NCBI GenBank assembly: GCA_038503075.1
Contig: JBCAML010000011.1
Coordinates: 434,001 to 498,000 of the forward strand
Reading direction: 5' to 3'
DNA length: 64,000 nt
Source: Gyromitra esculenta
Taxonomy: Eukaryota > Ascomycota > Pezizomycetes > Pezizales > Discinaceae
In this document: positions 37,804 through 50,700 of the stretch, piece after piece
How positions within the stretch are numbered: position 1 is the stretch's first letter
How the letters are laid out: each line of letters starts with the position of its first letter
The notes under the pieces: model-generated
What the model saw: the letters and a program-made list of their open reading frames with translations, nothing else
Databases searched by the model: none
Told to the model about the DNA's origin: nothing
Made by a program: the position numbers and the translations under genes

Positions 37804-40118
37804 TATGTGTTTGTTTTTGTGTGCAGTGGTGATGGATTGAACTATCTGTAGCGGGTGGCCAGAGGTAAGAGGAGGGCAGGTAGCTAAAGACTGAAAGATG
37901 AAAAACAGGAGAAAGTGGAAGGTGATGGTTTCCTTTGGGGCGACAAAAATTGAGTCTTGATTGTGTGTATATATATATATATTGATTCTGGCCTCATTAA
38001 ACGAACGAGTGAATGGAGGGTCCAAAATATTCTGGAGGAAGAAGATATAGATGAGGCTCGGGTGAGGCTCGGGTTTATATTATAGCTACCAACTGCGTGT
38101 GTGGTACCCAAAAGATTTCCCCACCCAAAACGTATGCGAAAGAAATATTCAATCTGAATCCTGGTCCCCGCCTAAAAAGAGCCTATGGTCACTCCCAGAG
38201 ACAGTCATGCTGTGGCACAAGCAACTGGCCTTGTGCCAATGCTCTATCCTCAGGATAATTGCAATTCGGAGTTTAGAACCTAGGTGGAAACGGCTCAGAT
38301 TGAGTAATCCCACCAAAAAAGGCAATCTTCCCACCCCAGTAGATACGTGATGGAGGAATATTCTACAGTTTTTTTTGGGGTGCGTAGAGCGCCACGAGGG
38401 AAAATAGTATAGATTCAGCATCGACTTCCAGAATGTGCGACATAACCACCGTTGTGATAGCACCTCATACTCCGACACGTGAGAATAAAATAAATACATA
38501 CATGTACATACGTATTTAAGGACAAGATACATGTATTGGGGGAGGGGGGACACTCCAATGTCTATTCGCTGTTTCCATACTTTAGCCTGGCCCGATTGGT
38601 ATATCCATAATACATGCGCAGGCATTGTTTGGATTAAGCTTTAAATTAACCCTGCCGAGAGGGTCGACAATAACGTTTCGTCTCAAGAGGCATTGCTCTT
38701 TGCCAATGGCTGTTGCTAATTCAAACTGTAAGACATGAGGGGACAGAAAATTGTCATAATTAGAACCTTTGAGGCGATGTTTTTTTGTTTTTTTGTTTTT
38801 TTTTAACCTCTTTTTTTCTCCCTCAACTGGAAGTTGCCCGAGTAGGGTAGGGTGACGGATCTCGGAACGGCGAGACAGACACTTCGCTCAATATCCGGAC
38901 TCGCGTGCTATTCCCTGCTGTATATTGCGAGATCTAGCCAATCCAGCACCATCGGTAACTTATCAAGAAGAAGTGCAGCTTACGCGGTGCATTTCACCAG
39001 AAACTAGATGTGCTTACTTTCCTTCAACACCCCTGGTGTAAGCGCGGTGGACCCCACACAGCCAATTCCGCTTACGGGTAAGAGATAACCATGCTCACAC
39101 CCACCACACAAAAAGAGTGCTTACTGCGCATACGTTCCCACGCCTGGGCGAAAACCATGAAGAAGAACAAAGTGTTCGCAATATCCCGAGAGTGGCAGAA
39201 CCAATCGGATACAGAAAAGGTCAGGAATAGTATCCGCTGACGGAGGAAGACTAGCCGAAGATCGCAGTCGATGCTGAGCCCCTTCAAATAAACATATTTG
39301 GAGGGGGGCATCATGTATGTATGTATGTGTGTGTATGTATGTATGCATGTATGCATTGGATTAGAAAGCACAGGCAGACAATTCTGCTAGTGATGACACA
39401 TTACTAGTACATATGGGGGTGGTGGATGGAGATTCTGTGATGGAGGGAAGGGATTTCGAAACTTGGATTGAGACAATGCGCGGCTGGTCGGCCGGGCGGG
39501 AGGCAGGCTGTAGACGAGGACGACGGACAGATACGGCAGATGCATACCTAGAGTGCTCAATCCAACGGTGAGGGTGCCGAGCCGTTGGGCTGGGCATGGG
39601 CTGCAAGCTGCGCTGCGACGGGGTTCAATGTCTGAACGTCACTGCTGTGATGCCAGTTCCAAGTGGTGCTTGCCACCCCACCTCGCGCTAGCCTTCCTTT
39701 CCCCACCTCACGTCAGTTGCGCCTCCTCTCCGCCCGATCTCTCTGTCCGTGCCATCATCCCAGATCTGAAGGAACGCAGAGGGAGGTGGAGTGGCAGAAA
39801 ACACAACCCAAAACAAAAGGAGAGATCGAGGAGAGATCCACAGGCTGAACTACTCTACTTAGAGCATCCATAAATCATAGATAGTGAAAATAATATCCAA
39901 AAGAGGGGAAACCAGATTACCCACGTATCCCATCCCCAAGCTCGCATGGTTGTTGCCCAAGCTCTTCCTGGAAAACCATCCAACCTCTCCTTTGCAACCC
40001 CCCCCCTAGACAGGGCCTCGCATCCTACCATCGTTTCGGGTATCTAGTAGAAACTTAACTTCAACAACCAGCCCCAGACAATTGTACCGTGCATACCAAA
40101 CTACTCTAATCAACAGAA
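37804..40118. other. Divergent spacer between the Zn2Cys6 gene and Sds23
   Basis: No gene is seen in 2.3 kb. It contains an AT microsatellite (37968-37981), poly-T blocks of GTTTTTTT (38778-38808) and a TGTA/TGCA microsatellite (39313-39357). The ends should hold both promoters. Confidence 0.5.
39313..39357. repeat. TGTA-type microsatellite
   Basis: Eleven or so copies of ATGT/GTGT/ATGC tetramers in a row. Confidence 0.85.
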
Positions 40119-42367
40119 ATGGCCGATCTCCCTCCGTATTCACCTCCTACGGGCCTCACCTCTCGGGCAAGCATCGGGAGTCTTCGTGGTGCTCCCCACC
40201 CGCCATCTCCGAGGCCCTCGTCTCGTCATCCGTCTATCTCTCAGCAGTCCATGGCCGATATCCTCTCCAGCCCACCACAACCGAAGCAAGAAGGTGGAGC
40301 CATCTCGCGTGACTGGAGGAGTGTGAAGGTCGGGGAATTACTCAGCCAGAAACAACTCCGTTTCGTGGACCTCGAAACCCCTGTAGAGTCTGCTTGCCAG
40401 GTATGGATATTTTCCCTCAATCCAGCTGTTCAGCGTTGTTCCAGTGTTTCTTTTCCCCATTTCCCATATCCACACTCCATGGAAATATGAAGTGTTGGCA
40501 GCAGCGAATGCCGGGGAAGGGTCGGGAGAGGGAAAAAAAAAAAAGCTATGACGTCTTGATCTCCCAACCCAACTATTCTGCCGGATTACTTTTTGTTGGA
40601 TTACAAACCTTCGAGAAGCCTTCCCTCACTTCTATGCAGGGACTTTTTTCGCTAGCTCTCCCTTCTCACGTTTTGCTGACATGAGGCTCTTTTAAGATGC
40701 TTATCGATCATGAGCTATCGTCCATTCCGATCCGCTCGTCTCCCAATGAGCAGTCCGTTTGTGGAACATTCGACTATAGCGATCTGACGGCTTTTCTTCT
40801 TCTAATTATGGGTCTGTATCAGCCCGAAGAGGACGAGGATATGTCATCGTTTGAAGAGCTTGCAAAGAAAGCCCGAGCAGGTTCTGCCATCCCCGTTAAG
40901 CTCGTTAAGGACCTCGGCAAGAAGGATCCGTTCCTCCAGGTTTCTGAAACAGAAGGGCTTTCAAAGGTGGTAGAAATATTCGGTAGCGGTGTCCACCGAG
41001 TCGCGGTTGTTCGCGAGGGAACGGACCAGGTTATTGGAATGCTTAGCCAGCTTCGTTTGATATCTTTCTTTTGGGAGCATGGCCGAAGTTTTCCCACAAT
41101 CGATCAACTTTATCCCCACAGCCTACGTGAGCTGAATATGGGCTCTGGAGATGTCATTTCGATAAAGTAAGCTTTCCATTCACTCCCAGGCCATCCAATG
41201 AAATTCTGGAGCTGGTATGTAGAGAAGTAGCATATTGTGTTTGCCTCAGTAAAAGGTTTTGAATTTGCACTTATCTCTTGGAATACCATCCTGGATTGAT
41301 GGATAATTTTGGAAGTCAATATTCCCGGCACTTCCGTTCGGCGGCCTGTTATCTATCATTGGGCTGGCAAGCGAGGCGGAAATATCGCGTGCTACAGCAG
41401 TAGAGTTTAGGGGTGCAGATTTAAGAATTTATTGAGGCTAAACCGGCCTACTATATGCATGAAAAAACGGTTTTGTTTATTTTTATGCGATCTAATTTTA
41501 CTAACCGTTGTGCAGTGGAGATAAAAGGGTCCTTGATGCGCTCGAGCTCATGAACTCGGAAGGAATTTCCTCATTGGCTGTTATCGACAACCAGCATAAC
41601 GTTATTGGAAATATTTCCACTTGGGATGTCAAGGTATTTAGCTCGATTCTTAAATTGGCTATCCGATCAAACCATTATCCCATCTATCCTGCCGGTTTGT
41701 AAATGCTGACACCTGTTTACAATATAGTATCTGACCAGATCTAGTTCTATGCCATTGCTAAAATCTTCATGCCTTCATTTCTTATCAGTAATCTTGACTG
41801 ATAGAGGTTTGAACGATGGCAAAGATTCATACCCCGTCTTTCACGTGAATTCTCAATCAACACTCGCCCACACTGTTGCCAAACTTGTGGCAACCCAAGC
41901 ACATAGGTAATCACGGAATAATATATTTCCTTTCTTCATACGAATATTACTAACCAAAATACTCGCTTTGTAGAATGTGGGTCGTCGATTCTCCTAGCCC
42001 TGCATCAAGTGCTCCGCCAACCCCCACGATCTCTCATGCCGTCGCTGTCCCTCCACCATCCTTAGCGGGCTCTAGCATCCCTTCAACGTTCCCTCACTCT
42101 GGGCCCCCTACTATGACCACTAGCACGATGCCTGTAGCACATGTGAGCGGCCGACTGATCGGCGTAGTGTCACTCACGGATATCCTTAATATTTTCGCGA
42201 GAAGTGCAGGGCTCACACCAGTGGACCCCAACGAAGCAAGGAGGCAAAGGCGAAGAAGCTCATCGAGTTCAATGAGGGCTTCTTTCGACCAGAGTAGCAG
42301 AAGCTCTGTTGACTTACGTGAGCTTCGCGAATCGACGAGTAGATCTTCATTTGAGATTCGTAGGTAG
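40119..42367 (+). CDS. SDS23: Sds23/Moc1-type CBS-domain protein
   Basis: Sds23 is a CBS-domain protein that inhibits PP2A-type phosphatases and links nutrient state to mitotic entry and stress. Exons 40119-40400, 40697-41166, 41516-41633, 41728-41906 and 41974-42367 join to 480 residues. A Pro/Ser-rich leader (about 60 residues) is followed by [19 protein letters not shown], then CBS repeats: [51 protein letters not shown] and [27 protein letters not shown]. The family signature [31 protein letters not shown] crosses the third and fourth exons. The C-terminus is Ser/Arg-rich and probably phosphorylated. The last CBS pair is interrupted by a Pro/Ser/Thr-rich insert of about 50 residues. Confidence 0.94.
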
Positions 42368-43093
42368 TTACGAATTTTAGGGGTGCGAAATTCTAGGCCA
42401 AGAACCATGGGTATTTCTTTTCAACTTTCTTCTGATTTTGATTTTTTTTTCCTTTTTCTTCTTCCACTTCGAATGGGACGGTTCGTTTTGTATCATACGT
42501 ACAAACGTAGCGTGAATCGCAACCGGATACTTTTCCCTGTCGGTATTTTTCGTTGGAAGGATAAGCGGGGGAGCCCAGCCACGGAGGTGTGTGCAAATCG
42601 CGAAATGCATCGATGGCTTCTAGATACTACAATCAGAAGCATATTGTTGAGGAACTCTCGAGACTTTATTTCTCTCGTGTATCTATCCAGTTAGATGACA
42701 GCGATCATGTTCTGTAGACCAATGCCTTTCCATCGCTGGGTACATCCTGGACTGGCCAGATACCCAGCGAAAAAGGAAAAGAAGTTCATATTTTATGAGA
42801 TGCTCGGCGAGCTGTCGGTGGGTCTTCTGCAAGAGCGCGTGGGGCCGAGCACAAGTTGATTTCGCACATAGCGCACGCGAGTGCGTGGGGTCGGAGATGC
42901 AAGATCTCCGAGTGCGTGCACATGATGCGCCAAAAGCGAGATATGCTTAGCGCCACAGAAACAATTTTCTTAGCGTCCGTTGCCCTTGTCGCACAGAGCC
43001 TCCAAACGAACGTCCAACATCCGCCACGCAGAACCAGAGCGATCGTCGTCCACTTTCTCTTCCACTCTCTTCCTCTTCCGCATTCAGCAAATC
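42368..43093. other. Tandem spacer between Sds23 and uS2m
   Basis: 725 bp holding the Sds23 3' untranslated region and the uS2m promoter. No gene is seen. A second in-frame ATG at 42980 lies upstream of the chosen uS2m start. Confidence 0.5.
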
Positions 43094-44378
43094 ATGATTC
43101 TCAGGAATCAGCTTCTACGCCAGAGTCAGTGCCTCTCCGAATTGAAGACGAGGCTCGGTGAGATCGCTAACAGCTTCCCTACAGCCCGATTGACCTCGCA
43201 GTCACTATCGGGTGCCTCGGGGGGGCTGGCACGGAGGGGTCTGGCTACCTCGGATGGGGAGCAGGAATTAAGGTCAAGCAGCGCTGGTGGAGGCAGTACA
43301 GGATCAGCGTTCACCGCTGGGGAGGCGTATAACAACTTTCAGCATTTCAGTACGTGCTAGAATTAAGATCATCTCTTCCACCGTCTGCCGTATCCTATTG
43401 TCTCTTGGAGATACCAATCGAGACCCCTGGGGGGAGGGGGGACGCTAGCACTTGTTCGTGCTAGTGGTAACGGACAAATGAATAAGACCAGCTATATCAA
43501 AAAAAAATCTGCGCACATTGACAAATATACAAAGGCACATGCTGACCTTTCGTGGTTCACAGAGCAGACGACTGGCAGAATGGGGACAAACGTTGCTCCT
43601 CACTACCAGCCACACGTTCTCGTCAACCATCCGCCCTCTCCTCAAGACATAACCCTCGAGCTCCTCCTCGCCTCTGGGGCGCACCTCGGACATCTCACAT
43701 CCCTGTGGAACCCCGGAAATGCACGCTACATCTTCGGAGTACGCGATGGGATTCACATACTCTCCCTCGAGGTGATCGCGGCGCATCTCCGTCGCGCAGC
43801 TAAGGTTGTTGAGGGAGTTGCCCGTAACGGCGGCAATATAGTATTCCTCGGCACCCGTGAGGGACAAGCACGATGTGTTGTGCAAGCGGCCCGTCTCTCA
43901 GGTGGCTTCCACGTGTTTGACTGGTGGGTGCCAGGAACCATCACGAACGCACAGAAGATCCTTGAGTATGGAAAAGTGGTGGAAAAGGACATGAGGGACC
44001 AGTTGGTCAGCGAGAAACCGGTCAAGGACGCAAACGCGATCAAGCCGGATTTGGTAGTGTGTTTTAGTCCACTGGAGGATAAGGTTGCGCTGCATGAATG
44101 TGCGTTGGCGGGGGTGCCGACAATTGGGATTATCGATACGGATGTGGACCCGACAAGGGTCACGTATCCGATTCCGTGTAACGACGATAGGTTTGTTTTT
44201 AACTCCCTTCTGTCTCTTACTGTCTTACTCCGTCGCGTGTCTCATCGGGAGAACTAATACCCGGTCGATCCGTAGTTTGAGGGCCGTGCAGCTCGTCGCC
44301 GGAATTCTCGGGAGAGCAGGAGAGGCGGGGCGGAGGGCGAGAATCAGAGCCGCAGAGATGGCAGCGATGTCTTCATGA
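43094..44378 (+). CDS. MRP4: Mitochondrial small-subunit ribosomal protein uS2m
   Basis: Part of the 37S mitochondrial ribosomal subunit. Exons 43094-43349, 43563-44190 and 44276-44378 give 328 residues. The N-terminal 50-70 residues (MILRNQLLRQSQCLSELKTR onward) are Arg/Ser-rich with few acids, fitting a mitochondrial presequence. The S2 fold shows LLLASGAHLGHLTSLWNPGNA, YIFGVRDGIHILSLE, GGNIVFLGTREGQA, WVPGTITNAQKI, PDLVVCFSPLEDKVALHEC and PTIGIIDTDVDPTRVTYPIP, then NDDSLRAVQLVAGIL across the last intron. The ATG at 43094 was chosen because translation from it already looks like a presequence; the ATG at 42980 would add 38 residues. Confidence 0.93.
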
Positions 44379-44617
44379 GCCAGGCAGGGGGCCACATAGA
44401 TCAGACTAAAAATAAATAAAACAAGGAGCGAATGGTTTGTCCATGGATATATATTGTATTATACACTGTATGTTTGTCTATCTCGTCTATGCTATAGATA
44501 TCATGTCGCAAAGCCACACGGCACAAGGAACAGCCAGCGGGGGTGCGTGATGGGCAATAGGCAGTGGGGGAGCTATTCCTGGAACGGCCCGAACAGGCAA
44601 GCGGTTTCACATGTACT

Positions 44618-45791
44618 CTACTTGATAGCCCTCATAGTCATCTCGACCCTGCCAGCATCCGCGTTAGCTAAGTCCGCCAAGTTGCCGCCCACAGCATCAA
44701 GTCAGGAGCCGGACGCGATCAGAAACTTACACGAAAAACGTCCCTGCTGACACGGGCATGGCCCTAAGACACGTTGGGCCTAGCCCCTTCCAGAATCCCC
44801 GCATCCCCTCCCTCTGCCAAACTTGCCTAAAGCAGTTTGTCGTGCTCCGATATACCCTGTCCGCCCCAACCTTGTCCGTCTGCATCTTGCTCTTGACCAC
44901 GTCCAGCGGGTAGCTCGATAGCCACAGCGCCTCGCCCGCCAACCCGCCGTACAACGCGATCTTCCATGCTGGAATATCCTCGCGGGGTGTTGTTCTCGCC
45001 TCACGGTTCATCAGGTACTCGAACGTCAAGAACCACACTCCGTATGCCTGTGCCTCACGCAGCACCGTCACCACCTCCCCGCGGTACAGTCCATGCCGCA
45101 CTCCCCCGGTCGCAATGAGCTTCTTGATACAGTCGAGCGGGCCTGAATACAGCCTCGCAGCTCCATGGGGCTGTGTCTGTAGTCTGATACGGACGTGTTC
45201 GATAGGACCCGAAATGACCGAATTTGCAACTCCGGCGGCCGCTCCGGCAAGGTAGTATTGTCCGTAAGTCAGATCTTTGCGCTGGGAATGCCTGATAGCG
45301 TTATATGCGGCGATGCGACGGCGGGCTTCGTGGAAAGCACCAAATTGGATACTGACACACGCCCCAATACCAATCAACGGAGTCAGGGTCCCCTTGTAGA
45401 AGGCCAAGGGGCCTTCATGTCTGTAGATCTGGGCCGCGGCGTCAAGGGCGCTGGAGTACTGCGTGCTTGTCTGAAGACGCACTTTGACGATATCTGTAAC
45501 GGGTCTGAGTCAATATCCAACGTGAGTGAAAGAGCGAAGAAAGAAAAAAGGCGCAATTATTGCACCTCGGATATTTTTAAACCCTCATGAGGGAACAGGG
45601 GTTCAATACCAAATGGTTGACCTGGTAAGAAGGGGAACAAAAATGTTAGAGACTGGTCCAGTTATTCCATTAATCGTCTTCACGAAAGGTTATTTACCAA
45701 TAAGAACCTGGGCAACACCGCCGACAGCACCAGCGAACAAGTCCTTCAAGGACCTCACAAGGTTGCCCTCCTCCTTCTCAGCAAGTGCCAT
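44618..45791 (-). CDS. Mitochondrial carrier, Ymc1/Ymc2-like
   Basis: Inner-membrane solute carrier of the SLC25 family. Exons 45791-45698, 45610-45621 (12 nt), 45493-44731 and 44648-44618 join to 299 residues, the size of a three-repeat, six-helix carrier. Repeat signatures: GQPFDIVKVRLQ (assembled over the 12-nt exon), GPIEHVRIRLQTQ and SYPLDVVKSKMQTD, each near a helix end, with bridging glycines such as YKGTLTPLIGIG and WKGLGPTCLRAMPVSAGTF. The TLYRGEVVTVLREAQAYG-like segment and overall pattern match Ymc1-type carriers, associated in yeast with amino-acid/glycine or pyruvate-linked transport. Reading past 44731 without splicing would end at an immediate stop; the last exon restores VVEMTMRAIK. 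The gene converges with uS2m. Confidence 0.9.
45610..45621 (-). other. 12-nt micro-exon of the mitochondrial carrier
   Basis: This exon encodes G-Q-P-F of the first carrier signature across phase-1 borders (CAG acceptor, GTATTG donor). Without it the signature PxD motif is lost although the frame stays open. Confidence 0.85.
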
Positions 45792-45943
45792 CTTATTCGA
45801 GGCCGGGATTGAGGGCGGGGGATTGGAGGTGGCAGACAGGGTGGGAAAAAGCGAGTTGTGAATGTTGGGGACTTAGTGTTGGTGCGGGTTATCTTGACAA
45901 ATGCATCTCTGCGACGTTTAGAATCTCCAAATAGGTTTTGTCG

Positions 45944-46064
45944 TCACGTGGTACAGACTGTTCAAGATTTCCCTAACCCTAGGCAATTGTAGTGGACTCC
46001 CCGGACATCAGCCAACTACACGTCGCTATTCCGTTGAGTAACCACGCCCTACATATTTGAAATA
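45944..46064 (+). repeat. Diverged dispersed repeat, copy A
   Basis: Shares ordered blocks with 47261-47396: TCACGTG at the start, CCCTAACCCT, a GGA(C/T)ATCA block, C(C/A)(G/T)TTGAGTAA and ACATA near the end. It includes two telomere-like CCCTAA units. Confidence 0.5.
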
Positions 46065-47260
46065 AAGCTAGGGAGGAAGTATGGCGGAGCATAATTTCTC
46101 TACTCTACAGCTGAAGACTAGAGATTTTGTGCGAAATACTCTAACGGGCACGCTATCATTAAAAATCATAGATAGTGCGCATTGTAAGGGACAGCTAAAA
46201 AAAAAAAGAGTCAGCTTTTGATAATCCAAGGGGATCATAAAAAACCTCCTCAAACTCACTCCCGTATCAACCATTGAGAGCGCAAAGAAAAATCCAGTAT
46301 TTCCATATCCTAGGTAAAACTCCCCTAGAGATTCATCTTCTCCATACAGGGCCCACAGGCCAATTAGTTACGGATGACGCATCTGCTAATCCTAAAATCG
46401 AGTTAAATAATTCCGGAGAGTAATAAATTCCATCACGCAGTGACATCGGAGAGATGCCCGCGCCCCTCCCCCTGCCTTGCGCTGTTTGGTAAAAGACGGA
46501 TTTAGCGTCCATAGGACACGATAAAAATAGGTTTTTCCCTATCTTTATCCACTTGAGGAATCCTAGAAATTGTGGGGAGCTCTTGCCTAAACCCTGGATG
46601 GATGGTCCGCCCTGCGGGATCATATATGTCATTACACTATGGTTTCGCCAGAACCGGTATCTCCGAATTCAAGCTCTTTAGGCAGCGCCACTAGGGATCC
46701 TATTGGTAAAAAGAGACCTGAGTTGTGAATTATAAATCTCAACAATCTTTTAAACCCTTTTTTTCTTCGCGAAGATACCTTCCGTAGGGCTGGAGGAGGG
46801 GGATCGACCTTCTATCCCTAGTAACGCCGAAAGGGATGGGAAGATCATAAAAGGATATTAGCGATAGTTAACGGCTAGCTAGGGCCTCGGGTGACAGAGG
46901 AGAAGGCTGTAGCAGGCTGGGAAAACTACAAATTATCAATTTTAGATTCCTCTGCTGTGGGATCTCGCTGCACCCCGTAGGGATACAGACTCAGGAATCA
47001 AGATTCAGGTCATGAGATCCCGAGCTATGAGGTTGTTGCCTGGCAACGAACACAGGCTCGGTATTGAGACATTAGGAGCAAGTAGAACATCGTCTTATTG
47101 GGCGGCGAGAGGACTGCTGGAAATGGGATTATGGCGGGAATGGAAGTTAGATCCATAGAACAAAGCATGCGGCGGAGAAAAGGGTTTATTGCGCATGGTA
47201 GTCTCGCTTCGTAGGCGACCTAGCGCCGTGTGCGGGCAGTGGCTGGAATCCTGAGGCTCT

Positions 47261-47396
47261 TCACGTGACACAGCGGAGACAGGCTATTTACAGCTATAGC
47301 CCTAACCCTGGATAATTACTATTCAGCGGCTCGCTGGATATCACTGATCGCCCATGGCCCGTGTCCATTGAGTAATCCCCGACATACAATAAATAA
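47261..47396 (+). repeat. Diverged dispersed repeat, copy B
   Basis: Second copy of the repeat at 45944-46064, in the same orientation and with the same order of conserved blocks, about 1.3 kb away. Confidence 0.5.
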
Positions 47397-47689
47397 TCGG
47401 TTGTGCACATAACGATGTCCTATTTTGTGTGACCTTGAATTTATCCTCTTACCTGTGGCAGACTCTGCTTGCTTACTTGCATACACGTAATCCCCCGTCT
47501 CAGAAGCTTAGCGAACACTGAAAAATAAAATAACTCCTCCTTATGTTCAAGAGAAACCCCGTCTCACGTAGCACAGCAAGGCGCAAAGAACATAGAGGTA
47601 AATTACGCGAAGTCTGTTTAAAGTTATCCTGAGCGGGTAATGATTTCAACCGGTGAAGATAAATACATACACAGATACATATGCGAATA

Positions 47690-47717
47690 CAAACGCAAAC
47701 GCAAACGCAAACGCAAA
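47690..47717. repeat. GCAAAC hexamer microsatellite
   Basis: Four to five tandem copies of a six-base unit. Confidence 0.85.
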
Positions 47718-50700
47718 TAAATAAAAATTGCCCTACTCTCGACATTAACAATAACGTGTCGTCAACCTCTTTACTCAGTCAACCTCTTTGCCCGTTAGTC
47801 GGAGAGGGAGCAAAAGCATAACGTGGGTAAGAATCTTATCTTTTCTAAGGGGGAGGACCCCTGTCACAACTTGCCACTTAGGCTTTTGTCCATTCGCCAG
47901 TTGTCTGCTTGCTGGCTTGGGCCGACTTGGTCAACCCTTATGGTGTGGAGGGAGTGCCGTAAAAACTGTATAAGGTCTGTAGTTTCAACCTCAGACTCTC
48001 GGCTACGCAATCGAACGGCTCGGTCACTGTAATCTATCAGACGTGGCATTGAATCACGAACAGTCACTCGGTTACTCTCGGCCCACCGTGTCAACGAGGT
48101 ATTATTTTATTATTTAGCTATTCATTGGGCACATCCAATACTCAGGCTGCGACGCTCGTGCTGATGAGATAAATCCTAACTGAGAACCTCACCAACTATA
48201 TGAGGGTTTTTGGAAATGGGTTATACTCTCCGACAGATAACCTACTAGGCGTCACACCCGAGGCACAAAGCACTTCGTGCAGCTGCATTGAGTACCAAAA
48301 GGCTAGAGTCCTTCCTCGATGTATTGCCTTAGAAATCCATCTACAGCACGTGATGGCCCTAGGGGCAACAGGTTTGTTAGGGCTTGAAAATACAGTTTAC
48401 TGGGAATAATTTGCCAATCGATCTTAACCTACCTGTAACAGATTTGTCAACTCCATATCCCTGCTAGGTCCAAAAAAAACAACTGTTACTTGTAGTATGG
48501 AGCAGGCGGAGAGGCAATAAGTAAATAAATACCGATAATTAAAGGCAAACCATTAAAAATCGTTTCTGGACCCAGCGATCCCTGGTAAACGAAAAAAAAT
48601 AAAGGAGGCTTGTGAATGCACTGAACTACACAAGCTTTACCTGAACTACATTTCCATGGGTCTCCCCCACACTACCACCTGAGTAAGCTTGCCTATCCAC
48701 AAGCAACAATATCCCCTGTGATTGTTTCGGGACCAACGCCCCAGCCCCTAACCTTAGCTTATGTCCAGTGCCTTAATTTCCTGTAAATCCCTAGCCGGAT
48801 CCCGGTATAATGGGAAGATACATAACCATTGGCCCTTCACCCACCTAGTCTATATTGACTTAGGGACGGCCCGTCTTCATCGATCGAGAGATTACGGAGA
48901 AGGATCGCTTATGCCTTATTGTTAATGACAGATTAAACAAAGAAATTTGGGAAAGATAAAGGTTTCCAAGTCCATTTGGTGAGTATTTTTATGGGTCTGA
49001 GGGGTTTTTATGGGGAAGAGAGAGAGAGGGGTGGTTATGCAGGAGACATGCTCGAAGAGATGATATGTTCTTTTTTCTTTTTCTCTCCAGGGGCTGGGAT
49101 TGCTGAAAATACATGTAGTTGATATGATGGCATTGATTGCCAATCCCTTGCAATGCAGGTGGCTAGGGATATTCACTTAGGGCTACAATTTAGGTAGAAC
49201 TGGGAAATGCATATGCTTTAATGTTTCAAGAAATTTACAAAACGACGTGCAGCTTTAGAGATTATATGGCCATATTAAACCGAAGCCTCGGTCTCGACTC
49301 CACATAACCATGTTTTCGGCTTATTTCGCCGCGGTCCCCGCTACCACATCTACATTTAGACTTTAACATTCACACTGCATGTATTTGCTTCCCCGAGTTC
49401 CAAGCTATATATCGCACGTGCCCCTCTTCCGTGACAGCCGTGAGAGATCCCAGATAAATACAATGCTGGTCCTTAGTAAACCGCTTGGCGGCATAGTCTC
49501 CCTGCGGCTGTTCCCTGGCCAGGGCCTAGGGGGGTCCGAAGATGATGTATGTTTCGCACGTAACGTACATGACGGATTCATGTGGGGGATGGATAACTGT
49601 TCCACGGCCATATCCTTGATCTAGGTGCCAATAAGACATGCAGCTGGGGATCCACAGCTGTAGATCTGCCTTATGGGTAACCGATCGGTATTTTATAACG
49701 CTGCGAATATTCATGGTTTGATATATTAACCATTGAACGTGACTGGCCGATCGCAAGTGATTGATACGAATTCCCCTGCCGTTCCCAGAAACTGGATGAG
49801 GGCGTAATAGCCAGAACCTCCCCCTTTAACGAGGAACTATCACCTTGAATGGAGGTCCACCGTGTAGGGGATTCCTGGTTTATGCATAAGAGCCTGGATG
49901 CAAAGAAAGCTCTTCGCACGTATTCCGCATATGTTAATGATGGGACTACGCCTGAACATCCCACTAGCAGTGAGAATTGGTATTCTCTACTATTGCCGGC
50001 CCAACGGGCACGTTGGATATAAGTGCCGGAATGCCAGACGCGCAAGATCTCGAGTAACCCCATTGCATGCCTTTTTTTTTCCTGCTTGATTTTCAAAGGG
50101 CGGCCCCCTAACTTTTATCCGTAGTTCTCCATCGTATTTTTGTTGATTCAAGGTATGTTGGTGCTAAAAAAAACGGTGCTTCTAGGAATAAAGTGTTTTC
50201 CGTGTATTTCCTAAATACACAGCCATACATGTATTCATACTCTGGCGATGTATCTACGAGGCCGAATATCATAAGTTATCTGTAAAATTTAGTGAATATA
50301 TCGGATGAAGATTACCGATATACCTTCTTTTAGCGAGGCCAGGCCCTGATAGAGAAAATTGTAATCCACTTTCATCTCCGGGGGGTAGCGAATGAGGTGG
50401 AGGACTATGCTGTGGATAGTAATCCCCTTTGCTGACCCGTTTTTTTTTTCAAGTGTGGGTCAGGCATTTTCCGCAGACGGGAAGCGAGATGGAATTTGGC
50501 CTAGGGTCTTTTTTCTAGACTAGATCACGCATAGTGGAGATTTTAACCAGTGGGATTTTGGCATAGATAACATCAGTTGCAAAGCCACAATCGACCAGAC
50601 ATGTATATATATATATGGTGATACAAATAGATTTTTGGTAAACATTAATTAACAATGTATTATATCTGTTAAGATATAATGGGTATTTAAATTCTCATGA

